A stretch of 64,000 nt of DNA from Chrysopilus asiliformis. Lineage: Eukaryota > Arthropoda > Insecta > Diptera > Rhagionidae. The stretch is taken from contig OZ035961.1 in the NCBI GenBank assembly GCA_964034945.1, positions 86,632,124 to 86,696,123 of the forward strand, read 5' to 3'. The position numbers were made by a program, and so were the translations under genes. This document shows positions 1 through 11,475 of the stretch, piece by piece (the first letter of the stretch is position 1; every line of letters begins with the position of its first letter). The notes under the pieces are model-generated. The model worked only from the letters and a program-made list of their open reading frames with translations, had not been told where the DNA came from and searched no databases.

Positions 1-89
1 TGGTATAACTGTTCGAATTTTGATACGAATATCACCATACGGGTCTCCAATGATTGCCAGATTGGCAATTATAGCTTTTGTTATGTTTT
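1..89 (-). repeat. mini-me/DINE-like repeat, terminal fragment
   Basis: This is the end of the repeat family seen in full at 2229-2820, 2950-3515 and 22801-23399. It holds the conserved sub-terminal stretch around ACCATACGGGTCTCC and runs to the shared terminus, which reads AAACATAAC on the minus strand. The window edge cuts it. The flank after the terminus is unrelated to the flanks of the other copies, which supports this being a true element end. Confidence 0.7.
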
Positions 90-216
90 GCAAATCAAGT
101 TAACCGATGAGGATAAATGTGACGTGTCTGGTTGTGAATTGGTTGAGGAACTTATGAGTCTGCTGAACCCATTATTAAAGGATCTTCAATCAGTAGACAC
201 GTTAAAAGTTCTTTGG

Positions 217-423
217 CTTATTAACCCTTAGAGGCACAGAAAAATAGCAAATATTTTCACCCTTGCGGCACTCGAAAAAAAAAAAATTTTTTTATTTTTT
301 TAGTGGTACCATTTTAAAGTATCATACGGCAATGAAAGACGGTTTAATTGGTGGTACAATTTTGATACCACCGTGCAGTATTTGTTACAAAAAAGGTGGT
401 ACATCGCGTTTTAGGGCTTTTAA
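217..423 (+). repeat. interspersed repeat shared with 48340-48465
   Basis: The stretch starting TTAACCCTTAGAGGCACAG is found again, inverted, at about 48405-48470 (AATAGCAAATA and GCGGCAC follow in both). It ends at CCCTTAAAA on the opposite strand, so AACCCTTA may be a short inverted terminus. The poly(T) start of the LINE at 424 lies directly against its right end. The element type is unknown. Confidence 0.5.
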
Positions 424-1354
424 GGGTTTTTTTTTTTTTTTTTTTTTAATTTATTAAAGATTCAAAAAAGTACAAAGACTTGTGTAGAATCTAGCATAAA
501 ACCTACATAACAATATGACACTGTCGTGCATTTAATAATTCTTTATCACAATTTTATTAGAACTAATTAATGATAGAAAAAAAAAAATAATAAAACAACA
601 ATATTATAATACAATGTTATATAAGTTCGAGCTTGTATAAGAGCTTCTAGCACAGTTTAAATTTGTCACAAATTCAATGATTGACCATAAGGTGTTTTCG
701 TAAGTTTAATTTGAATTCAATGTATGAATTAGTTTCTCTTATATTAATAGGAAGCGAATTGTAATAATTGACAGCGATATATAAGATGCTACAAGGTGGT
801 AAATCGCGAGTAGATAAATCATTCGCACGCCTCGTTCCATGCGAATGTACTTTAGATACTTTAACTAAAACGAACGAACATTTCAAGGTTTTGTTAGCTA
901 TTTTATACATAAGCAAAGCTAGTTCAAAAAACTTTAGTTTTCCAATCGGTAACATTTTTTCATTATATAACAACGCCGAAGGTGTCAATCGAGGCAGATT
1001 GTTTATTGCCCTCAATGCCTTGTTCTGAAGAACTTTGATTTCTTGTAACAAATATGCCGGTATATCAGACCATATAGGGTTTAAATACGACAAATGTGAG
1101 TGAATGTGAGCAAAATATATTTTATAAAGAGTAGACTTTGGTAAAATATGCCGTAGTCTCCAAATACAAGCGACAAATGGTATTATTTTCGATTTAACTT
1201 TTTGAACATGCCGATCCCATTTCATGTTTTTTTGTATATTCAAACCTAAGTAAATTAAATCTTCAGTTTCCGATATAGCCCGATTTTCCACCAACAGTTG
1301 AAAAGGGTTAATCAAAATGATTGGCAGGATATTTTTCCGAATGTGTGGACAGCG
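424..1354 (-). mobile_element. 5'-truncated non-LTR retrotransposon (LINE), 3' part with poly(A)
   Basis: The minus strand encodes the C-terminal third of a LINE reverse transcriptase, open from about 1354 to a stop at 674. Recognisable blocks are the Y-L-G-L palm segment, W-D-x-H-V, R-H-I-L-P-K-S, an I-H-S-H-L-x-Y-x-x-P-I-W stretch and L-Q-N-K-A-L-R. This is the usual order of the thumb and C-terminal region in Jockey/CR1-type elements. Below the stop come about 220 bp of 3' UTR, an AATAAA-like site and a run of about 24 T on the + strand (about 427-450), which is the poly(A) tail of a minus-strand insertion. The catalytic part of the RT and all of ORF1 are missing, so this is a dead 5'-truncated copy. 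The open frame over about 225 codons suggests it is not very old. The clade is not certain. Confidence 0.85.
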
Positions 1355-1395
1355 CTACGTATATCTTGTTGACTGTACCTGTAACTGTCGCTTAA

Positions 1396-1575
1396 GGAGA
1401 ACGAAGTTTCAGTAAATTAAAACTTATAAAAACTTACCTACGTTCTACTATGTGTCAGGAAGGACTGTCAGATCTTGGAATTTTATCCATAGAAAATGCT
1501 ATTGCCCAGGAGTTAAATTATTTTGACTTAATAAAAAAATTTGCAAACGCAAAAGCTATAAAGGTGGTCATCTAA
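1396..1575 (+). pseudogene. hAT transposase C-terminal (dimerisation) remnant
   Basis: The open frame reads E-R-S-F-S-K-L-K-L-I-K-T-Y-L-R-S-T-M, then L-S-D-L-G-I-L-S-I-E-N and ends at TAA. This is the hallmark C-terminal dimerisation segment of hAT-family (ZMYM/zf-TTF type) transposases (S-x-L-K-x-I-K-x-x-L-R-S-T-M ... L-x-x-L-x-x-L-S-I-E). An in-frame stop lies just upstream at 1393 and no other part of a transposase is visible nearby, so this is a fragment. Confidence 0.8.
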
Positions 1576-1850
1576 GTTTTTTTTATCAAATTGGTTGTCC
1601 TTTTATTTTTTTTTTTTAAATTTTCATTAGTGATTACTGTCTGCAGCAAAAAGTTTAAATAAAAGTTGTCGAACAAAATATTAATTGTATTATTTCTCAT
1701 CTGTAAAAGTTGTCGTCTCATATATACCATAGATATTTGGTCGTCTGATACTGTTTATAGATGTGAAAAATTACATTCAATTTTGTCTCAATGTAAATTC
1801 TGTGCAGCAAAATTACGGGTAAGCAACTGCATAGAAGAAACACTAAAGTT
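1576..1850. other. unassigned AT-rich stretch
   Basis: AT-rich DNA between the hAT remnant and the tandem repeat pair. No gene, RNA or repeat unit could be recognised. Confidence 0.5.
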
Positions 1851-2228
1851 TTGTATTTGGAGGGGCGCCACTTTGAGATCTCGCACCACCTAAAAACTTG
1901 GCTAGGACCGCCACTGCCCCTCCCCTTACTCCTCCACCTCTCGGGCTACTTTTTAATGGGTCTATGTTGGGGCTGGACCCCCGACAAACATCTATGCCAA
2001 ATTTCAGGCCAATCGGTTCTGTAGTTTCCCCGCGAAAGAGTAACATAGCCCGAAAACTAAGTTTCGAAATCACTTTACCCCCTCCCCTTACTCCCCCCAC
2101 CCTTCGCGCTACTTTTCCGTATGCCTATGTTGGAACCAGAACTACCACAGACACCCATGCCAAATTTCAAGTCAATCGGTTCAGCCGTTTTTGCGTGAAA
2201 GAGGAACAGACAGACACCAACTCATTTT
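1851..2228 (+). repeat. tandem pair of about 150-bp repeat units (likely retroelement 3' tail)
   Basis: Two diverged units follow each other. Both contain CCCTCCCCTTACTCC, a CGGGCTACTTTT-like block, CCTATGTTGG, then ATGCCAAATTTCA with CAATCGGTTC and GAAAGAG. The second unit ends in AACAGACAGACACCAAC. A related copy is at 10848-10975. The pattern (AAATTTCAAGTCAATCGG followed by a CAGACAGACA tract) resembles 3' tails of insect LINEs, but the family is inferred. The right edge abuts a mini-me-like copy. Confidence 0.55.
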
Positions 2229-2820
2229 TATACCCGTATGGTGAAACCAAAGGGTATATTAACTTTGCCTTACCGTTTGTAACGCCAAGATCCCGTCATC
2301 ACACAAAAAAATGAATTACACCAGTGTGTTTAGAATGATAAAAAAATTGAAATTTGCATGTCCGTCCGTCTGTCTGTCTGTCCGTCCGTCTGTCTGTCTG
2401 TCCGTCCGTCTGTCCGTCCGTCTGTCTGTCTGTGGCGCGGATTGCGGGCGCACGGATTGAGCTAGAGACTTGAAAGTTTGCACAGATCCGTTTTTCCTAA
2501 AATGCGAGGCTAAGTTCGTTAATGGGCAAAAACGGACCATTAGGGGGGGTACCCCCCATACGAACGAAAACGGTTTTTGCGAATATCTCAAAAACGGTGC
2601 ATCTTATCAAAAAAGTCCAAGAACAAAAGTTATTTAGGATATGATTCTACATAAAACTCCTATACATCAAAATCCGATTGGAATAAATTTTAAAAATTCT
2701 TATTGGAAAGTTTGACTTCAAAGTGGAATTTTGGTACAACTGTTCGAATTTTGATACGAATATCACCATACGGGTCTCCAATGATTGCCAGATTGGCAAT
2801 TATAGCTTTTGTTATGTTTA
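2229..2820 (-). mobile_element. mini-me/DINE-like element, minus-oriented (left arm of palindrome)
   Basis: A near-complete copy of the main repeat family of this window. In minus orientation it runs AAACATAAC, a sub-terminal GACCCGTATGGTGATATT, AT-rich body, TACCCCCCATACGAACG, the GTCY tract (about 2361-2433 as GTCY on the + strand), CGTCATCA, and ends CACCATACGGGTAT. The sub-terminal ACCCGTATGGTGA lies inverted near both ends. Inverted sub-termini, a central GTCY proto-microsatellite, no coding capacity and no clear target duplication match mini-me/DINE-1 type Helentron derivatives of Diptera. Reading frames across it are not genes. Confidence 0.75.
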
Positions 2821-2949
2821 TATATTAGTATGATGATGATGATATGATAAGAAAGCCAAAATCAAGGACGAGTGTTCATTTGAATTTGAAGATAAAAACA
2901 AATTTTGCTGGCATACAAAATCTAAAAAAATATTTCTAAAATTTAAACT
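2821..2949. other. 129-bp spacer of large inverted repeat
   Basis: Unique AT-rich DNA with a short GAT-GAT-GAT run separating the two inverted mini-me-like copies. No gene seen. Confidence 0.6.
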
Positions 2950-3515
2950 TAAAACATAACAAACGCTATAATGGCCAATCTGGCAATTATTGAAAACCGG
3001 TATGGTGATATTTGTATCAAAATTCGAACAGTTGTACCAAAATTCCACTTTGAAGTCAAACTTTCCAAAAAGATTTTTTAAAATTTATTCCAATCGGATT
3101 TTGGTGTATGGGAGTTATATGTAGAATCATATCCTAAATAACTTTTGTTCTTGCACTTTTTTGATAAAATTCACCGTTTTTGAGATATTCAGAAAAAAAG
3201 TTTTCGTTCGTATGGGGGATATCCCCCCTAATGGTCCATTTTTGCCCATTAACGAACTTAGCCTCGCATTTTACGAAAAACGAATCTGCGCAAAATTTCA
3301 AGTCTCTAGCTCAATCCGTGCGCCCGCAATCCGCGCCACAGGCAGACGGACGGACAGATGGACAGACGGACAGACGGACGGACATGCAAAATTTAATTAT
3401 TTTTATCATTCTAAACACACTGGTGTAATTCATTTTTGTGTTTGATGACGGGATCTTGGCGTTACAAACGGTAAGGCAAAGTTAATATACCCTTTGGTTT
3501 CACCATACGGGTATA
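2950..3515 (+). mobile_element. mini-me/DINE-like element, plus-oriented (right arm of palindrome)
   Basis: Same family and nearly the same length as 2229-2820 but opposite strand, beginning AAAACATAAC and ending CACCATACGGGTAT. The purine-strand GTCY tract (CAGACGGACGGACAG pattern) is at about 3341-3388. The two copies can pair over more than 550 bp. Confidence 0.75.
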
Positions 3516-5754
3516 AACAGATACCATTACCAAGAGGGTATTTTTGAAATAAAACAAATTCGAATTTAGAGAGAATTCCGGGTTTTCAAACTTGCTCAAC
3601 ATTTATTCCAATGGGATTTTGATATATGGGAAAGTTATCTAAAATCATATTGGTTTGACTTTGACATTTTTGATTAAATGAGCTGTTTTCGAAATGATCG
3701 GAAAAATATCTATGCTTGAGTAAGAAAATCGAGAAGCAGTGGTCTGATTCATTTTTGATGTGTGGGAAAGTTATATAAAATCACTTAAGATTACGTCACA
3801 CTAATTTTCGCTTTTTTGAACTTGCCTTCGTTAGGCTTTTTCGCGATTTTTTGTATGGAGTTCATGCAGCTTTCTACCGTAAACCTTCATCTCCCTAAAA
3901 GGTGTCGTATTTTATGGACGGTCCCTTATGAATTTTTCATTTTCATAATATTTCATAATATCTTCATCTTCATAATATCTTCATAGTATATATGTGATTT
4001 TCAAAAATTAAACAAAAATTATCTATTTGAATGGAGAAATGGGCAAGAAATCGTTCAATTTTACCTATACGAATTTTACATCTGTACAAAAATTAATCCT
4101 TTTAGCTAAAATTATTCACCCGTTATTGAGAAAATGGCGGCAGTTGACAATATATAAATATTAAGATATATTAAATATCCCGCAATTGATTTAGAAATTT
4201 TAAATCATAATTAATTTACTTGATGCTCCAATGAAAAATTAAAAGCAATATAATCCGTAACAATAAGAGAATTATTATAATTAATTACCCAATTATATTG
4301 AATGAATTAATAAAATGAGTTTAAAGTGACTTTACGATCACTTAACATGACTTTTATATTCTCTAAAATAAATAAAATATCGCAAAAATTTATGAAAAAC
4401 GCCTCGTTGTCAGATTTTCGATGAAAATCGCATAAAAGTCGACTTCTTGGCGTATAGATTTTCCCGGATCGGAAAAGCTGTCATCAGATGTCGCTAGCAA
4501 TGATTTATATTTTTGGCAGTTAAAAACAAGAATATAAACAGATTTTCACCACATTTTACGTTTTGCTGAGTTCCGGTGGCTAAACTCATCTGTTTGCTTG
4601 GCACCCGCAACATTTTGACCGTGGCCAAATATAATTTTAAATTTGTTTGTCAAGTTTCGTTAGTCTCTGTAAGTGCATAATTGCATGAAAGTGATTAACA
4701 AGGCAAGTATTTCCTTCGGAAAAGTGCCAAGAATTCTTTCAACTATAATAATGTAACAATGGAAGTTTTTTTTAATATGACAAGCGTATAGAATATATTT
4801 TTGAAATAAAATTGAAAACGTTACAATTTCATGCAAACTTGTGACCAGAAGGGGAAATTTTAACGCCATTGCGTCCTTAGGATGTGTATTTGGCAATTTT
4901 TTTCATCCTTATAAATAGTTACATGTTTTTTGTAGCATTTTAATGGAACAATTCATTCTGATTAGAGGATTTGATGTCATAAAGTGCATTTTGAATCAAC
5001 TATAGAAGAAAATAAATTTAAAAGTTCTTTACGAACTCAGATATGCAACCACAGCTGAGAACTTTTCTATTGCGCTATTATTAGCGAAAAACATGATAAT
5101 TTGTTATTATAGAAAGCATTTCCACTAAATGAACAGTGGTTGCGTAAAAAATGACCAGTGGTGGCTTGTAACTTAAGAGCAATTGAACCGAGTTGGAGCC
5201 AACTTTAGATACACATTCTTACTATCGTCTTCTTACAACTCTCTAGTTCCCTCCTGTACCTTTTACCCGTTAACTGCCGCTGTCAGAATTTTTGAAAAGT
5301 TCTAACCAAGTTACGAAATTTAACATTGTAACCCATTGACTACCATGGCTATCATTTTTGATAGCCAGTGAAAAATTACCCAAGTTTCATGAGAAGCCGC
5401 GGCTAATATTTTCTATAGCCAGATCTACATTCTACACACATACATACATTTATTCTACAGGTATGCTTGTATTGGCATTTCACTTAAATATTTGCACAAT
5501 TGGTTCGGCAGTCAACGTGTTAACAGCCTAAGTGTCTTGTGCGTTTGATGAAATTTGTTAACGGTATATGCAGACGCCGAAAATATTATTAAAATCCACA
5601 AAGTATGATGTGATTGGCGGACTAATTTTGTTAATCTGTACCGGCAACAAATGCACACTTTCGTATATGACAACCGACTGCCAAAGTGTTAAAACTTCTA
5701 AGAATAAATTGTTTTTTCTTACATTAGACTATTTTAAATCATTTTATTACTGAC
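3516..5754. other. unassigned intergenic DNA
   Basis: Mostly AT-rich with no gene I can support. A little moderately GC-richer sequence occurs around 5150-5560. It may be intron or 3' part of the minus-strand gene that starts at 5988, but no further exon could be recognised. Confidence 0.4.
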
Positions 5755-5988
5755 CTGCATTTTTTCACCGCTCCGAATATCGTGCTGTTGTTTTTTTAGC
5801 GACATGACGTTCACCTCATTAGTCACCTGGTTCTGCGGTTGCTCCTGGTTCGGATGTTGAGGCTGATTGTGATTCTGATCTTGTTGCTGCTGACCGATAC
5901 TCCGATCAGTTCTATGATCTTCAATAAACGCTGCAATCATACGAAACAATATGACAATTGGTAAAACTGATATCGCCTCGAAAATCAT
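5755..5988 (-). CDS. candidate first coding exon, membrane-anchored Q/N-rich protein
   Basis: The minus strand starts at an ATG (5988) and is open for 78 codons to a plausible donor, ATGCAG|GTCAGTAA (exon end 5755, phase 0). The first about 22 residues (MIFEAISVLPIVILFRMIAA) are hydrophobic and could be a signal anchor. They are followed by a charged D-H-R-T-D segment, a glutamine run with N/Q/P repeats (Q-Q-Q-Q-D-Q-N-H-N-Q-P), and a lysine-rich end. Upstream (6000-6350) composition becomes less AT-rich and looks like a promoter. I do not recognise the protein and could not find the next exon between 3516 and 5755; it may lie before the window. The frame could also be a chance ORF. Confidence 0.4.
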
Positions 5989-8900
5989 AAATGCGAATTA
6001 AATTCTACTACTTCACAACCGAAAATATAAAAAAAGCATAAAAAAAGTTCACAACAAACAATGGGAGTAGCGCGCGTAAAAATCATTCAAATTTTATGAT
6101 TTATGGTATATATTGTTCCGTGGATTCTCAAACAGGTGTCACATCACACGTTCTCGTCATAAAATATCGATAGCTGGACACACACGACCGAATTCGACAC
6201 GAAAATTCGTTGACTGATCTCTGACAAAATCGTCATCACGGAAAACGCTTTTCCGCCAATGGATTTTTGCTTCTTCCTTTATTTCCCAATTATTTGCCTC
6301 CCCATGTGTATTTTGTTTTTGTTGTGATCAATGTTAGAGAATCTTTGAGAGATTCCAAGAAAAATCTGGGTTATTTTTATAAATAAAAACTTTTAGAAAG
6401 CATTTTCCGTTAGGTCGTGTTCGCAATTGAAGTTTGAAAAAAGCAATTTTGGCAGAAAACTCGGTCGACACGGAGACTTTTCCAATACGTTTAATCGAAG
6501 GCAAAAATTATTTTTAAAATTCAACAAGTGCAAAATATTTCATGCCGAGAATTTGATGTTTAGACAAATTTGAAGACAGAAGACCGATCAGTTTTGGCGC
6601 GCCACTACTCCCCTGATCATAAAGAAACTATGGTTTTTCTCACCTGCGGAATTTGAATGTTTTCAAGGACTTTTTTGTTTCTGAAAAAGCGAATTGCGCG
6701 GAATCGTATAGACTGTAATTTCTCTAGGTCAAGTACTTTTAAACATTACATACATTGTGTCGGAATTGGAATTTTAAAAATTTTACAAACCATATATATT
6801 TATAGGTTTTGAAAGAAACGAATAATTGAATTTGATCCAGCCAAACTAATGGCAGATTTAGAATCAGCGCCAAAATAAGATGCGGTTTGTGTTATAATAA
6901 AAATATATTTATTTAATTATAACTCGAGAGCCACGGAACCGATTTCAATCAAACTTTAAGGTGAATTTCTTAGTAATTTTTAACATTTCTTGAAGATAAT
7001 CAATTAAAGAATTTCTTCCATTTTTTTTAAACATTATTTTGGTGCATTTGCGTACAAATTAAAAAAAAAAAGTTTTTAATTGCAACGTGTACAAATAACC
7101 CTGAGACGAATTTTACTTGAAATTAACAAGATAATCTCAAGATCATGGGAAATTATTTTGAAAATTATTGAACATCACCGAATAACCTTGAAGATTTGCA
7201 TGATCATCAAGAAAGATTAGCTTTCAATTTTGATATTTCCCTCTTATTTGCATTTTCACAGCATTTGCTTTTTGATTTAATTATTTTTAGATTAGCACGT
7301 CAGTTTTTAATTAACTTGTAACCCCTTTTCTTTACATGAGAATCTAATTAAATTATTTCAAAAATGTTTTAATGCATCTTTTGATGTAAGACAAGCAGAC
7401 AGGATGAGATGAGATATTTTGAAATCATAGATTAAAAATATTTTCAATGTTGTGCAATTTATTAAAATTATAAGGAATGCAAATATGATTTTTTTTTATC
7501 TAAGATTTCTAAATTAATTTTTTGAGCAAACCTAAATTCAATCTGAGTAAAATGTCAGTTGAACTAGAATCTTTGCAGAAAATACGTTTTGGTTTACATT
7601 AGACGGAGTGGAAAAGGGAGGGATCAAGATTTCGGTGTGCGTTTCCTTAACACAAATTAAAATTTTTAAGAGTCCACAAAAAATAACTTATGTGAACAGC
7701 GCATGATTTCCTTAAACCAAATCTACAAATCGATTTACGGTAAAAATGTAGAGAACTTTAATAATGTTGATTCTTGTTTTAACCACGTCTTCTATCATAT
7801 TTAAGAAAACTGTACTATAAATCATAAAATATACGATCTCCCAATAATGCCAAAGCAGAAATTAAGACTTTTTTTTCGAGCTTTTCAATAGTTTTAGATT
7901 TTCGGTTATAAAAATCTCTAACGGAAGAGGATTTTTCAAAACAAAAAACTTACCTACTGAGCGTTCAGTTACTGATATATTCCCATTTTCTTTGCTGGAC
8001 ATAATACAAAAACTCCATCAACTGAAAGCCTAGTCGATACCGTTTTGAAATTCTTCGACCTACACTTTAAAATTTTATTTCAATTTTTTCCACTGTACGT
8101 AAAATTTTCATGAAAAATACTATGGAAAAATGTACAAATCACCACTTTATCTAAATGAAAACCCGGTTTTCAAATATCGAACTACAAAAACACAAAAATT
8201 GTAATATACTTTTACAATAAATAAGAAGAACAATCAATTTCTTTTAGCATGACAAAGATTTATTTTAATCATGTCAAGTCTTAAGGATTACAATTGCTTT
8301 AGACAAGTCTCCGCGTATTTGACATTATGTGAAAGTATCTATTTGTGGATAAATTGACTTTCTTCTCATTATTCGTTCAGATTCAGACCGTTTTACATGC
8401 ACTTAATCTGAGAATTTTGTACGAAATTAGTTTACATTAGGAAGACATTGAAGCCACGACACACATGTGTTGCCTGTCTGTTTGTCTAACTGTTTGAAAA
8501 TTTGAAAAATTAAAAAAAAATCGTAAAAAAAACAAGAAAAAGCCAAATTACGACCGAATCACATTCATGCATTTGGACAGGCAGACAAACAGCCAAACGT
8601 AGTCCGAATGGTGATATTGCGAAAAGATCACTATTTACTACGGCAACATAGAAACATTGCAAAAAAACATATTGAAGCTATAAAAAAAACAAGTGCAGCA
8701 ATTTATGTTGATGCTAGCCGTCCAACGAAACGTCAAGTGGTATTCACTTCCGCATAATTTAATTGCATGTCTCGATCGGATTTGAGGATCACATTATTTT
8801 TCGGTATTTTTTGCACACCCCTTTTTTATTTCTCGTTTTTCGTGGATTTTTCTCTAGGAAGATATTTGACGAAAAGATTTAAATATCATTCATCACTATG

Positions 8901-10680
8901 GCAGTTAGCTAACGAGCTATTTAGCTTTGACACGAACCATCGTAATCAGAACGATCGGAATTCATAAACTATTAAAACTGGTTTAAAACGAATTTAACCG
9001 ATTTTGAAAAAGCGGGCGTGAAACTTTTTCCCACAGACAATAAAACATCTTTTATGAAAATAATATTTGACGTCTTTGGTTCACTAATAAAATCGCGTGA
9101 GAAACGGTCAAATGATCATACAATTTTCTATGTACCAATATTATTATTTTCAATCATTGACGAAAATATCCTGTTACGTCTGCAAGCAAATGTAATTCAC
9201 TGCACGATTTTCGCGATCGTTGTCAGCCCATTTACATTGTACTTCGATAACTGATCAAGCTGTGAAAAATAAATTCGAAAAAATGCCATGTTCTAGATTC
9301 TTGGTTCAAGAATTCTAAATTCGATCTGATCGCCGATCGACGTAAATATCACTAGTGAGTATCACTTAAATATCCACTTGATCGATTAATAGATCGATCA
9401 ATTTGATCAAATCGAAAAATTCAAGTCGATGAAACTTAAAAATTTCGAATTTCAAATTTAACACTCTTAACTCGGTATTAAATAATTCTTAAGATGATAT
9501 TTTTATTGATTTATTTTTATCATCACTAACAAGACACCATCATTTCTTATGATTTTTTTTTTCGTTTCTATCGTTTAACAAAATTAATTAATTCGATTAA
9601 ATGAATCAATGCGATCACCCACACAGATATTTTTGTTTATGTAACTGATTAATTTAAAGGGCTTGAAAATGATATTTTATTTTAAAATATTCAACTAAAT
9701 CACTGGTAATTACAATTATTGTGTAAGACAGATGTTTTTAATCCCTTTTATTGAATATTAATCACTTTAATAAATTTTCTATGCAAATATAATCTTATTG
9801 AGAGTACTTAGAGACAAATAGATGAGATCACATATAATTTTTTGAGGTCCTTTACCGAATAGAAACGCTTACCGACTGCAGTTTGATATTATTCCGTTTA
9901 TAATGAAATGATTATTATTCACAAGCGATTAGTACGAGAGCTCGTTAAAAACTGAACCTAATCCCAAATTACCGAAGTCATGTATTATCCGATCCGATAA
10001 TATAATTAACTGGCAACTTTTCAGATTATTTAGTTCTTCATACATATATTTGTGATGTACTCGTATATACTCGTATAGATATTCCCTATAAACATTCTAT
10101 CTATTCTGTATTTTTGGCTATTTGTTGATCATTGAGCAAATTGTCAAGATACAAAATACGATGTACTTCTGATCGCCTCTGTGCCACGAAGACACGAAAC
10201 TAGGCAGAAAATCTAGCAGAATTTACAACTTACTTGGGTGCTTTTTAGCTAAATTAATTTTTCATGTACTTGAGATACTCGTTAAATTAATTCAATCATA
10301 CCAAAGTATGAAATAATGGTATTTCAAAATCGATGGAGATTGAATTAAAAAACCTTGCAAGTAGAAGAATCATAATTCAAATTTTCTACCAATTTTTCTG
10401 TTGCCGAAGCAATATTTAAGCAAAGTTTCATGGGTCCTATAAATTTTTCGCGGAAGTCCCTGAATTTAAATTTACTCTACATATTCAACGGATGAGTATT
10501 TTTTTAAAATTAGTACAGAATTTTTTATCCATAAGCAAAATATTTTGAAAAAGTAAGTAATAGGAGGAGCGGGTCATGATCGGTGAACTACAAAAAGATG
10601 TTCTTTGGGTGCCTTAAAAAACGTTCGTTCAATTTCGGTAGAAAGAAGATTTAAGAATAGTTTTAAGTTTTAAGAGACTC
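5989..10680. other. long unassigned stretch
   Basis: About 4.7 kb of AT-rich DNA. 5990-6350 may be the upstream region of the minus-strand exon at 5988. Open frames at 8767-8967 and 9018-9254 show no family signature and have unremarkable codon content. Around 8470-8610 there are paired GTCTGTTTGTCT / AGACAAACAG stretches (a weak inverted repeat). No RNA gene was recognised. Confidence 0.4.
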
Positions 10681-10847
10681 AGGGTGGAGAAGGGAGGGGG
10701 AGAGAAAAAGGGATGTTTCTTGAGTGGCATGTTGTTGAGCGGCAAATTCCGTGTCGTGATGCAAAATTACGCAAAAAAAATGAAAATTACACAAAAGGAT
10801 TTGATGGGGAATTACAAAAACGGTCCTCAACTTTGTCCGAGAAAAAC

Positions 10848-10975
10848 CACTTCACCCCCTCAGCTTACTCTTTCACCACTAGGGCTACATGCGAAATTTC
10901 AGATCAATCGGTTCAGCCGTTTTCACGTGAAAGAGGAACAGACAGACAGACACCAACACATTTTTATTAGTGTGA
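10848..10975 (+). repeat. copy of LINE-tail-like repeat
   Basis: Shares with 1851-2228 the order AGGGCTACAT, GCGAAATTTCAGATCAATCG, TTCAGCCGTTTTCACGTGAA, GAGGAACAGACAGACAGACA. The frames overlapping it are repeat-derived, not genes. Confidence 0.6.
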
Positions 10976-11306
10976 TGATCACAGCGGGGACGTGGAAGAC
11001 TTTCCTTTCTTACTTAAATTAATATTGTAATTAAATTTTTTATTTTCTCATTCGCATAAACCAACAGTTGTCAAATCAGAGAGCAAATGAACGATGAGCG
11101 ATTTTTCTAATGTGCTTTGATATGTGCATTTGACTTTTCGTCAAAATATAAATCACATCAGCAGAAATGATATCAAAATTTGAATATATTTTTCCTTCTG
11201 CCCTGCTGCAAGTAACACCGGTTCACCTTTCTTTGGAGAACCCAAATTCATTGTTGTGTGTGGAGATGCGGAGTGAAGGATATTTTTTATCTTTTGAGAG
11301 AAGAAC

Positions 11307-11360
11307 CCCGCACAATACCATATTTACCAACGTAATAAGGTTGATGTGGTATAGTGCGGG
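11307..11360. repeat. short perfect-like hairpin
   Basis: CCCGCACAATACCA at 11307-11320 pairs with TGGTATAGTGCGGG at 11347-11360 (14-bp arms, one mismatch, 26-nt loop). Most likely the relic of a small inverted-repeat element; no terminator role is expected in this genome. Confidence 0.55.
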
Positions 11361-11475
11361 TTGCGTGAGGCGACCATTGGTAAATTATCGAAAAAAATGG
11401 AACAAAAATATAATTTAATATTCGTTTGCAGAGAAGATCTGCGCACCTTAGAAGAAACTTCACTGAAAGCAACAT

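Noticed and set aside
768..1028. 86-codon + strand frame
   Set aside because: Shadow of the LINE reverse transcriptase frame on the opposite strand.
2361..2433. GTCC/GTCT repeats as a CRISPR-like or satellite array
   Set aside because: 4-bp units within a dispersed element; no spacers; eukaryotic context.
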